Assembly (NCBI GenBank): GCA_025963425.1
Contig: JAOPUQ010000086.1
Location: 1 to 5,213, forward strand
DNA from: Modestobacter sp.
GTDB taxonomy: Bacteria; Actinomycetota; Actinomycetes; Mycobacteriales; Geodermatophilaceae
Length of the DNA: 5,213 nt
Reading direction: 5' to 3'
Numbering within the stretch: the first letter of the stretch is position 1; each line of letters starts with the position of its first letter. Below are positions 1 through 4,752 of this stretch, one piece after another. The translations under genes were made by a program, and so were the position numbers. The notes beneath the pieces are model-generated. The model made no database searches. It saw only the letters and a list, made by a program, of their open reading frames with translations, and was not told where the DNA came from.

Positions 1-410
1 GGACGACCGAGATCGGCCGCGTCACCGGCCGGCGACTCGGCCACCGCCGCGCCGGGCCGCCCGGTCACGAGCCCGGCGAGCGCCGGGCGCGCGGCGACGC
101 CGGGCGCGAGCTCCGGGTCGGCGGCGACCGGGCGGAGCAGGTCGACGAAGGGCAGGTAGGGCAGCCCGACGTCGCCCAGGTCGACGCAGTGGCCGATGAG
201 CACGCGGACACCCCGCCCGGCCGCCTGCCGGGACAGCTCCTCGAGCAGCCGGCTCTTGCCGACGCCCGCGTCACCGGCCAGCAGCGCGGCGGACGGCCGG
301 CCTTCGACCGCCCGGTCGACGAGCGCCATCAGCCGGGCCAGCTCGGGAGCCCGGCCGACCAGCGGACAGTCGTCCCAGCGCGGCACGGAGCCGATCGTGG
401 CACGGAGCAC
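1..410 (-). CDS. AAA/LuxR-type ATPase transcriptional regulator, N-terminal part (runs off window start)
   Basis: About 136 residues are visible. From the chosen start, residues 16-27 read PLVGRAPELARL, the conserved lead-in of AAA_16-type ATPase domains. A Walker A P-loop GDAGVGKS follows at residues 46-53 (K52, S53), then LLEEL and GHCVDLGDVGLPYLPF at 73-88, a segment typical of large LuxR-family (LAL-type) ATPase regulators. Such proteins are usually 700-1000 residues with a C-terminal LuxR helix-turn-helix; that end is outside the window, so the output domain is unknown and could instead be of another type (for example a cyclase or SARP fusion). The start is GTG at 408-410. An in-frame stop lies at 510-512 and GTG 410 is the first ATG/GTG/TTG codon after it; a second GTG at 384-386 would still keep the VGR motif. 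The Shine-Dalgarno is weak (GGAG 12 nt upstream). It starts 31 nt after the small gene at 442-570 and probably shares its transcript. ATPase assignment is sure; DNA-binding role is inferred from the family. Confidence 0.8.
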   Translation of the reverse strand, partial: MLRATIGSVPRWDDCPLVGRAPELARLMALVDRAVEGRPSAALLAGDAGVGKSRLLEELSRQAAGRGVRVLIGHCVDLGDVGLPYLPFVDLLRPVAADPELAPGVAARPALAGLVTGRPGAAVAESPAGDAADLGR

Positions 411-441
411 CGACAGGTCCGGCTCCGCCCGCGGGGTGCTC

Positions 442-570
442 TCAGCGCTGCCGCCGCCGGCCGGTGAGCCAGGAGCCGCGCCGGCTGCCGTTCCGCGCCG
501 CCGCCTGGATCAGCTCGCGCCGGTAGGCCAGTTCTGCTTCCAGCGCCTCGTTGGGGTAGCGCAGCTCCAT
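442..570 (-). CDS. small basic protein of 42 residues, function unknown
   Basis: ATG at 568-570 opens a 42-residue frame beginning MELRYPNEALEAELAYRREL and ending in a strongly basic tail, WLTGRRRQR. The first half is an amphipathic, probably helical segment rich in E, A, L and R. The second half carries most of the Arg residues. There is no signal peptide, membrane segment or cysteine. A good Shine-Dalgarno (GAGGAGA, 576-582) sits 5-6 nt before the ATG, which favours this start over the in-frame ATG at 634-636. Codons are GC-rich in third positions, like the neighbours. It lies 31 nt upstream of the AAA/LuxR-type regulator on the same strand, so the two likely form an operon. Short proteins with an 'AxYRRE...' helix and Arg-rich tail are common in actinobacterial genomes, but I cannot name a family or assign a function. 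It could be a nucleic-acid-binding or adaptor peptide; that is only a guess from charge. Confidence 0.6.
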   Translation of the reverse strand: MELRYPNEALEAELAYRRELIQAAARNGSRRGSWLTGRRRQR

Positions 571-614
571 GACCGTCTCCTCTGTGTCGTCCGGGGTGGA
601 CGAGGAGGACGGTC
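571..614 (-). promoter_or_regulatory. leader hairpin that pairs with the Shine-Dalgarno of the 42-residue gene
   Basis: On the minus strand the leader contains GACCGTC-C-TCCTC (614 to 602) and GAGGA-GACGGTC (582 to 571), which ends directly at the ATG. They pair over 7 + 5 bp with one bulged C. Between them GTCC (601-598) and GGAC (592-589) add a 4-bp inner stem with a 5-nt loop. The Shine-Dalgarno GAGGAGA (582-576) lies entirely in the right arm, so the folded RNA would hide it. The pairing is read directly from the bases; a regulatory role is inference. No clear TAnnnT -10 box was found in the 133-bp gap upstream, so the transcription start is unknown. Confidence 0.45.
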
Positions 615-703
615 GCCCTGAGGGGGTGCCGGCCACATCGGTCGGTCACGCGGTCCGGCGCCGCCGGGACCTCAGATCGGGCCGAGGGGCCTCAGGAGCC
701 GGC

Positions 704-1999
704 TCAGCGCAGCTCGCTGCCCTTGGTCTCCGGCAGCGTCAGGATGGCCAGGAACGCGACGACGGCCGCCACGGCGACGTACCAGAAGAACCACAGCGGA
801 TGGTCGGCCTCCGACAGCGCGGTGATGACCAGCGGCGCCGTCCCGCCGAAGACGGCGACGGTCAGGTTGTACCAGGCGCCGATGCCGGTGGCCCGCAGCT
901 CGGTCGGGAACAGCTCGCTCATGATCGCCGGGGCGATGGAGGCCAGCAGCGCGTAGAGCACCAGGCCCACGCTGAACACCACGATCAGCGAGCCCAGGTT
1001 GTCCCGCACGAGGAACGACAACGGGACGATGAGCACCGCGATCGCGGCCGACCAGACCAGCATCTGCGGCTTGCGGCCGAACCGGTCCGACAGCCAGCCG
1101 AAGGGGTAGCAGCAGGCGACGAACAGTGCTGTGCCGATGGACAGCGCGATGAACACATCGTTGGCGTCGGCGTCCCGGAAGTTGATCGCGAACGGCGTCA
1201 GGGCGCTGAAGAACGTGTAGTACGACAACGTCGAGAGCATGGTGAACGCGCACAGCTGCAGCACCGCCCGCGGGTGCTCGCGGATGGTCAGCATCAGCGG
1301 GTTCTTCGTCGCCCGGGCCTTGGCCGCGTTCTCCTCGAACTGGTCGGTCTCGGCGAGCGACCGGCGCAGCCACAGGCCGACGAAGCCCAGCAGGCCACCG
1401 GCGGCGAAGGCGATCCGCCAGCCGTAGGAGTTGAGCTGGTCGTCGTCCAGCACGTTGGTGAGCAGCACGCCCAGCAGCGACGCGGCCAGCAGCGAGGTGC
1501 CCGTGGAGATGTAGAAGAACGCCGAGTAGCGGCCTCGGCGGGCCGGCGGGGCGATCTCGGCCAGGTACGCCGAGGCGTTGGACACCTCACCGCCCAGCGA
1601 CATGCCCTGGGCGATGCGGGCCAGCAGCAGCAGGATCGGGGCCAGCCAGCCGACCGCCTCGTACGTGGGCAGGACGGCGATCACCAGCGACCCGCCGGCC
1701 ATCAGCAGGATGGTCAGCAGCATCCCGGCCTTGCGCCCGCGCAGGTCGGCGAACCGGCCCAGCAGCCAGCCACCCAGCGGCCGGAAGAAGAAGGCCAGCG
1801 CGTAGGCCGACGTGGTGCCGATCAGCGCGAGCGCCTCGTTCTCCTTGGGGAAGAACTGGGTGGAGAAGTAGACGAGGAAGGTCGCGTAGACCGTCCAGTC
1901 GAACCATTCGACCGCGTTGCCGATGCTCGCGGAGACCAGGGTGCGCACCGGCAGCCGATGCGGCTGCGACGTCGTCGTCTGCTGGACCGTGTCGGCCAT
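704..1999 (-). CDS. MFS transporter, metabolite:H+ symporter (MHS) family, KgtP/dicarboxylate-like
   Basis: This 431-residue inner-membrane protein has about 12 hydrophobic segments by eye (roughly 22-47, 58-80, 92-110, 117-137, 156-182, 193-211, 247-271, 283-304, 312-332, 336-360, 370-395, 401-422) and a cytoplasmic loop near 212-243. MHS signatures are present: GNAVEWFDW at 28-35, RPLGG at 73-77, MFS motif A GRFADLRGRK at 81-90, its repeat GWLSDRFGRK at 301-310, QGMSLGGE at 131-138, ELFPTELRATG at 362-372 and LPETKG at 422-427. Length matches the family (about 430-440). As I recall it, the N-terminal half, including LVIAVLPTYE and LLLLARIAQG, reads very like E. coli alpha-ketoglutarate permease KgtP. 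Known MHS members import alpha-ketoglutarate, citrate, dicarboxylates, shikimate, proline/betaine or aromatic acids with protons, so an organic acid is likely but the exact substrate cannot be read. The start ATG (1997-1999) has a strong GGAGGA at 2005-2010, 5 nt away. It is monocistronic and divergent from the dehydrogenase gene; no catabolic genes adjoin it. No convincing terminator was found in 571-703. Confidence 0.92.
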   Translation of the reverse strand: MADTVQQTTTSQPHRLPVRTLVSASIGNAVEWFDWTVYATFLVYFSTQFFPKENEALALIGTTSAYALAFFFRPLGGWLLGRFADLRGRKAGMLLTILLMAGGSLVIAVLPTYEAVGWLAPILLLLARIAQGMSLGGEVSNASAYLAEIAPPARRGRYSAFFYISTGTSLLAASLLGVLLTNVLDDDQLNSYGWRIAFAAGGLLGFVGLWLRRSLAETDQFEENAAKARATKNPLMLTIREHPRAVLQLCAFTMLSTLSYYTFFSALTPFAINFRDADANDVFIALSIGTALFVACCYPFGWLSDRFGRKPQMLVWSAAIAVLIVPLSFLVRDNLGSLIVVFSVGLVLYALLASIAPAIMSELFPTELRATGIGAWYNLTVAVFGGTAPLVITALSEADHPLWFFWYVAVAAVVAFLAILTLPETKGSELR

Positions 2000-2024
2000 G
2001 GTGGTCCTCCGTCAGGTCGTCGGC

Positions 2025-2053
2025 GTGCCCGTCACCGTAGTGACGCCGGGCAC
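2025..2053 (-). promoter_or_regulatory. candidate promoter and overlapping palindromic operator of the MFS gene
   Basis: GTCAC (2031-2035), CGTA, GTGAC (2040-2044) form a palindrome. Outer arms GTGCCC (2025-2030) and GGGCAC (2048-2053) extend it, with a GCC bulge on one side (2045-2047). Read on the minus strand, the palindrome contains TACGGT (2039 to 2034), a good actinobacterial TAnnnT -10 hexamer about 34 nt upstream of the ATG. No clear -35 box is present at 17-18 bp spacing. A dimeric regulator bound here would cover the -10 element. The bases are direct evidence; the promoter and operator roles are inferred. Confidence 0.45.
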
Positions 2054-2069
2054 GACCGGCATCCGGGGA

Positions 2070-2120
2070 GGTCACCGCAGGTCGTCACCGGTGCCGGACC
2101 GGTCGTCATCGGCGGTGACC
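2070..2120. repeat. cluster of GTCACC/GGTGAC half-sites and a 12-bp direct repeat between divergent genes
   Basis: GGTCACCGC at 2070-2078 and its exact inverse GCGGTGACC at 2112-2120 flank a further GTCACC at 2084-2089, which is part of the 8-bp palindrome CACCGGTG (2086-2093). Overlapping these is a direct repeat, GGTCGTCACCGG (2080-2091) and GGTCGTCATCGG (2101-2112), 11 of 12 identical, offset by 21 bp or about two helical turns. The same GTCACC core occurs in the palindrome at 2031-2044. The arrangement resembles a multi-site operator, but chance in GC-rich DNA cannot be excluded. The rest of the gap (2121-2256) shows no clear promoter for the dehydrogenase gene. Confidence 0.4.
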
Positions 2121-2256
2121 CCGACGAAGCCGGCGGCCGCGCGGAACCGCGGGAAGGCGCGAGGACGATCATGCCGTCGGCCACGGGTAGCAGGGCCGCC
2201 GGTGGGGCACATCCCGCGCGAGCGCCGGGCGACTGCCCGCCGCCGAGAGGAGCACC

Positions 2257-3678
2257 GTGCCCGACAACGGCAGCACCCACCTGCCCCCCACCGTCTTCGT
2301 GCTCTACGGGGCCACCGGCGACCTCGCCCACCGGATGGTCCTGCCGGCCTTCTTCCAACTCGCCCAGCACGGCCTGCTGCCCGCCGACTGGCGGCTGATA
2401 GGCAACGGCCGCGGCGACGTGTCCCACGAGGACTTCGCCGCCCGGGTGCACGACGCCCTGGCCGAGTTCGGACCCCATCCCGACGAGGGCCCGTGGGACG
2501 AGTTCAGCAAGCGGCTCCGGTTCGCCGGCGGCGGCTTCGACGAGAACGACCCCGGCAGCCTGCTCGACGTGCTGGCCGAGGCCCGGGAGGACCTCGGTGC
2601 GGAGGCGCAGCTGGTGCACTACCTGGCCATCCCGCCCACCGCCTTCGCCGGCATCACCCGCGGCCTGGCCGAGCACGGCCTGGCCAAGGGGTCGCGGGTG
2701 GTCTACGAGAAGCCCTACGGCACCTCCCCCACGTCCTTCCGCGAGCTCGACGAGCTGGTGCTGTCGGTGCTGGAGGAACAGCAGGTCTTCCGGATCGACC
2801 ACTTCCAGGGCAAGGAGGGCACCCAGGACCTGCACGTCCTGCGCTTCGCCAACGGCCTGTTCGAGCACATCTGGGACCGCGAGCACGTGCGTCAGGTGCA
2901 GATCGACGTCCCGGAGACCCTGGACGTCACCCAGCGGGCGACCTTCTACGACGCCACCGGCGCGACCCTGGACATGCTGGTCACCCACCTGTTCCAGGTC
3001 GCCGCCGAGGTCGCCATGGAGCCGCCGGTCTCCCTCGCGCCGGAGGACCTGCAGGACGCCCGCGAGTCGGTGCTGGCCGCCTTCCGGCCGCTGGCCGCCG
3101 AGGACGTCGTCCTCGGGCAGTTCGAGGGCTACACCGACATCGACGGGGTCGCCGACGACTCGCGGACCGACACCTTCGTCGCGGCGCGGCTGTGGATCGA
3201 CACCGACCGATGGCGGGGCGTGCCCTTCCTGCTGCGCACCGGCAAGAAGCTGGCCGCCGGCGAGCAGCGGGTGATCCTGGTGCTGCACAAGCCCGACGGC
3301 CCGGTCACCCGCGTGCCCGGTTACGGCAACGTGGTGTCCCTGTCGCTGTCCGGCGCCGGCTCGCTGGACCTGCAGCTGATCGCCAAGGAGCCCGGCCCCG
3401 ACCTCACCCTGACCCAGGCCACCAGCTCGCTGGACCTGGCACACGTCGGCAAGGGCAAGCCGTTGCCGCCCTACGTCTCGCTGATCCACGACGTGATCAC
3501 CGGCGACCGCTCGCTGTTCACCACCAGCGCGGGGCTCGCCTCGGCGTGGGCCGCGGTCGAGCCACTGCTCGACGACCGGCCGGCCGTGCAGCCCTACGCC
3601 CCGGGATCGTGGGGTCCGGTCGCGGCCAACGAGCTGGCCGGCCCGTGCGGCTGGCTGCTGGGCCAGACGGAGGACTGA
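2257..3678 (+). CDS. zwf: glucose-6-phosphate dehydrogenase, short actinobacterial Zwf1-like form
   Basis: The 473-residue product should oxidise glucose 6-phosphate to 6-phosphogluconolactone with NAD(P)+, the entry step of the cytosolic oxidative pentose-phosphate pathway. The N-terminal Rossmann fold has the nucleotide motif GATGDLA at 18-24. EKPYG is at 151-155, and the G6PD active-site signature RIDHFQGKE at 179-187 (D181, H182, K186). The second catalytic histidine is H244 in DMLVTH, and RTGKKL is at 327-332. The end, PGSWGPVAANEL (449-460), matches the family C-terminus. Length is near the 466 residues recalled for M. tuberculosis Zwf1 (Rv1121) and shorter than canonical enzymes (about 490-515). 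Oddities: Met27 stands where the Leuconostoc enzyme has Lys21, Phe183 replaces the usual Tyr of RIDHYLGKE, and the usual QNH reads VTH. As I recall, Zwf1 shares the Met and Phe but keeps QNH. The GTG start follows GAGGAG (2247-2252) by 4 nt. No opcA, tal, tkt, pgl or gnd adjoins it, so it is probably a second isoenzyme. Fold and family are sure; cofactor preference is unknown. Confidence 0.93.
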   Translation: MPDNGSTHLPPTVFVLYGATGDLAHRMVLPAFFQLAQHGLLPADWRLIGNGRGDVSHEDFAARVHDALAEFGPHPDEGPWDEFSKRLRFAGGGFDENDPGSLLDVLAEAREDLGAEAQLVHYLAIPPTAFAGITRGLAEHGLAKGSRVVYEKPYGTSPTSFRELDELVLSVLEEQQVFRIDHFQGKEGTQDLHVLRFANGLFEHIWDREHVRQVQIDVPETLDVTQRATFYDATGATLDMLVTHLFQVAAEVAMEPPVSLAPEDLQDARESVLAAFRPLAAEDVVLGQFEGYTDIDGVADDSRTDTFVAARLWIDTDRWRGVPFLLRTGKKLAAGEQRVILVLHKPDGPVTRVPGYGNVVSLSLSGAGSLDLQLIAKEPGPDLTLTQATSSLDLAHVGKGKPLPPYVSLIHDVITGDRSLFTTSAGLASAWAAVEPLLDDRPAVQPYAPGSWGPVAANELAGPCGWLLGQTED

Positions 3679-3692
3679 GCCGCCCGGCACGC

Positions 3693-3730
3693 ACGAGAGC
3701 CCCCGTCCACGCGTGGACGGGGGCTCTCGT
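3693..3730 (+). terminator. perfect 38-bp palindrome, intrinsic terminator of the dehydrogenase gene
   Basis: Starting 14 nt after the TGA stop, ACGAGAGCCCCCGTCCACG (3693-3711) is followed immediately by its exact reverse complement (3712-3730). In RNA it would form about 17 bp closed by a CGCG tetraloop. No T-tract follows (CGTCGCGTTC), which is common for actinobacterial terminators. Being fully symmetric, it could also stop transcription arriving from the convergent gene at 3922-4686. Confidence 0.85.
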
Positions 3731-3780
3731 CGCGTTCGGGTCCGGACCGGGCGCTGGTCGCCTCGCGGCGGTTTGCACAT

Positions 3781-3825
3781 CCGCGGCTCCAGGCCCCCGA
3801 CCGAGGTCGGGGCGGTATTCCGCGG
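3781..3825 (-). terminator. candidate two-tier hairpin terminator downstream of the scramblase-like gene
   Basis: An inner stem CCCCGAC (3795-3801) and GTCGGGG (3806-3812) closes a 4-nt loop CGAG. CCGCGG at 3781-3786 and 3820-3825 lies almost symmetrically around it and could add a 6-bp outer stem across an internal loop. It is about 96 nt past the stop of the minus-strand gene and lacks a T-tract. The rest of the 3679-3921 convergent gap shows no further gene or RNA; it includes a 10-bp palindrome GGTCCGGACC at 3739-3748. Confidence 0.35.
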
Positions 3826-3921
3826 CGGCAGTTACTAGTGGAGCCCGGGGACACAGGTCGCCCGGCCCGAACGTGGTTCACCATACCCGCGCCCCGACGC
3901 CGACATGCCCGGGCGGCAGGC

Positions 3922-4686
3922 TCAGTTGAAGCCGCGCTCGTCCTGCTTCAGCGCCGTGTCGACGGTCAACGCGGAGGCCAGCACCAGGCTGGCGAGCGGG
4001 TCCGCCAGCCGCTGGTGGACCTGGACGACGTAGTTGTCGGCGGTGGTGAACATGGTCCGGGCGAAGCCCTCCCACTTCTTGGTGATCCGGGCGACCTCGA
4101 GGCCCGAGGCGTCGGTGATCGCGAAGTCCCAGGCCCGCCAGTTCTCGGCCTGGATGGCGCCCATCAACTGACCGCCCACGACCAGGTCGAAGCGGATCCT
4201 GCCGAACACGTTGGCCTGCACGACCTCCCCGACCGGCCGGCCGTCGGGCCGGGCCACCAGCACCCGGGACTTCATCACCTTGGCCGGCCGGGTGAGTACC
4301 AGCACCGGGCCGGTCGCGTCGCGGACCTCGAGGTGATGGGTGAGGAACTGGTCGAAGGAGGAGAGCAGCCGGACCGCCTTGCGCAGGCTGCTCTGCCCGA
4401 CCTGCGTCACCGCACCGAGCTGCTGACCGTTGCCGTCGAAGACCGCGTACTCGTTGGTCAGCTCGATGATCTTGGTCTTCTGGTTGACCACCAGCACCGG
4501 CTGCTCCAGCAGGATCGACCGGTGCTGCGACCAGCCGTTCGGCGGCGCGCCCGGTGCCGGGACGGGCGGCGGCGGGGCAGCCGGCTGCTGCACGTGCTCG
4601 GTCCACGAGGCCCCGTCCCACCAGCGCGTGCCGGGCCCACCGGCGGGGTCGGGGTACCAGCCCGGCGGGGGCGGCGGCTGCGTCAT
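3922..4686 (-). CDS. DUF2510 and phospholipid-scramblase-related (LURP-one-like) protein
   Basis: The 254-residue product has three parts. Residues 5-32 are a DUF2510 module (PPPPGWYPDPAGGPGTRWW, then DGASWTEHV), a short Trp-rich segment common in actinobacterial envelope-associated proteins. Residues 33-50 are a Pro/Ala linker. Residues 53-254 form a scramblase/LURP-one-related domain with the hallmark stretches KIIELTNEYAVFDGNGQQ (72-89), LTRPAKVMKSRVLV (131-144), NVFGRIRFD (159-167), AENWRAWDFAI (180-190) and the C-terminal ASALTVDTALKQDERGF. Family members adopt a tubby-like 12-stranded barrel around a hydrophobic C-terminal helix, here about 230-247. No cysteine, signal peptide or clear membrane span is present, so real lipid-scrambling activity is doubtful; a membrane-surface or lipid-binding role is a guess. 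The ATG at 4684-4686 is chosen because the DUF2510 module begins right after it; the frame stays open upstream to about 5148 but that part overlaps the divergent peptidase and is not protein-like. No Shine-Dalgarno precedes it, and a -10 box just upstream suggests a leaderless mRNA. Confidence 0.88.
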   Translation of the reverse strand: MTQPPPPPGWYPDPAGGPGTRWWDGASWTEHVQQPAAPPPPVPAPGAPPNGWSQHRSILLEQPVLVVNQKTKIIELTNEYAVFDGNGQQLGAVTQVGQSSLRKAVRLLSSFDQFLTHHLEVRDATGPVLVLTRPAKVMKSRVLVARPDGRPVGEVVQANVFGRIRFDLVVGGQLMGAIQAENWRAWDFAITDASGLEVARITKKWEGFARTMFTTADNYVVQVHQRLADPLASLVLASALTVDTALKQDERGFN

Positions 4687-4699
4687 GGACGGCACCGTA
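4687..4699 (-). promoter_or_regulatory. leaderless-type -10 element of the scramblase-like gene
   Basis: Minus-strand TACGGT (4699 to 4694) is followed by 7 nt, GCCGTCC, and then the ATG at 4686. TAnnnT ending about 7 nt before the start codon places the transcription start at the A of ATG, the usual actinobacterial leaderless layout. No purine-rich ribosome-binding site and no clear -35 box are seen. The same TACGGT hexamer appears before the MFS gene. Confidence 0.55.
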
Positions 4700-4740
4700 G
4701 CGGGCCCGACCGGCCACCCGGCCCGGCCACGGGGGCATGC

Positions 4741-4752
4741 CAGACTTGCCGC
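4741..4752 (+). promoter_or_regulatory. leaderless-type -10 element of the M20 gene
   Basis: CAGACT (4741-4746) is followed by 6 nt, TGCCGC, and then the GTG start. It matches TAnnnT at the conserved second A and last T but has C in the first position, so it is weaker than the opposing element. No Shine-Dalgarno is present upstream of the GTG, which favours a leaderless transcript. Confidence 0.4.

Noticed and set aside
571..636. Upstream ATG (634-636) for the 42-residue gene, giving 64 residues
   Set aside because: The extra 22 residues are Ser/Thr/Asp low-complexity, and the good Shine-Dalgarno points to the ATG at 568-570.
615..703. Terminator for the MFS gene (CCTGAGG at 618-624 with CCTCAGG at 690-696; GAGCCGGCTC at 696-705)
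   Set aside because: The first pair is separated by about 65 nt, and the second palindrome has no loop and overlaps the stop codon. Neither makes a believable terminator.
569..2398. 609-codon open frame on the plus strand opposite the MFS gene
   Set aside because: It is antisense to a clear 12-segment transporter. Its product is low-complexity Gly/Arg/Gln/Asp-rich with no recognisable domain, as expected of antisense frames in GC-rich DNA.
2032..3780. 582-codon minus-strand frame opposite the dehydrogenase gene
   Set aside because: It is the antisense shadow of a gene with verified catalytic motifs and has no domain of its own.
3731..3921. tRNA or small RNA gene in the convergent gap
   Set aside because: No T-loop consensus (GGTTCGAATCC or its complement), no cloverleaf arms and no clear promoter were found. 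An ACTAGT at 3834-3839 is only a rare hexamer in GC-rich DNA.
1917..3929. 670-codon plus-strand frame across the intergenic region and the dehydrogenase gene
   Set aside because: It overlaps the G6PD gene in another frame, and its translation is Arg/Pro/Ala-rich low-complexity sequence.
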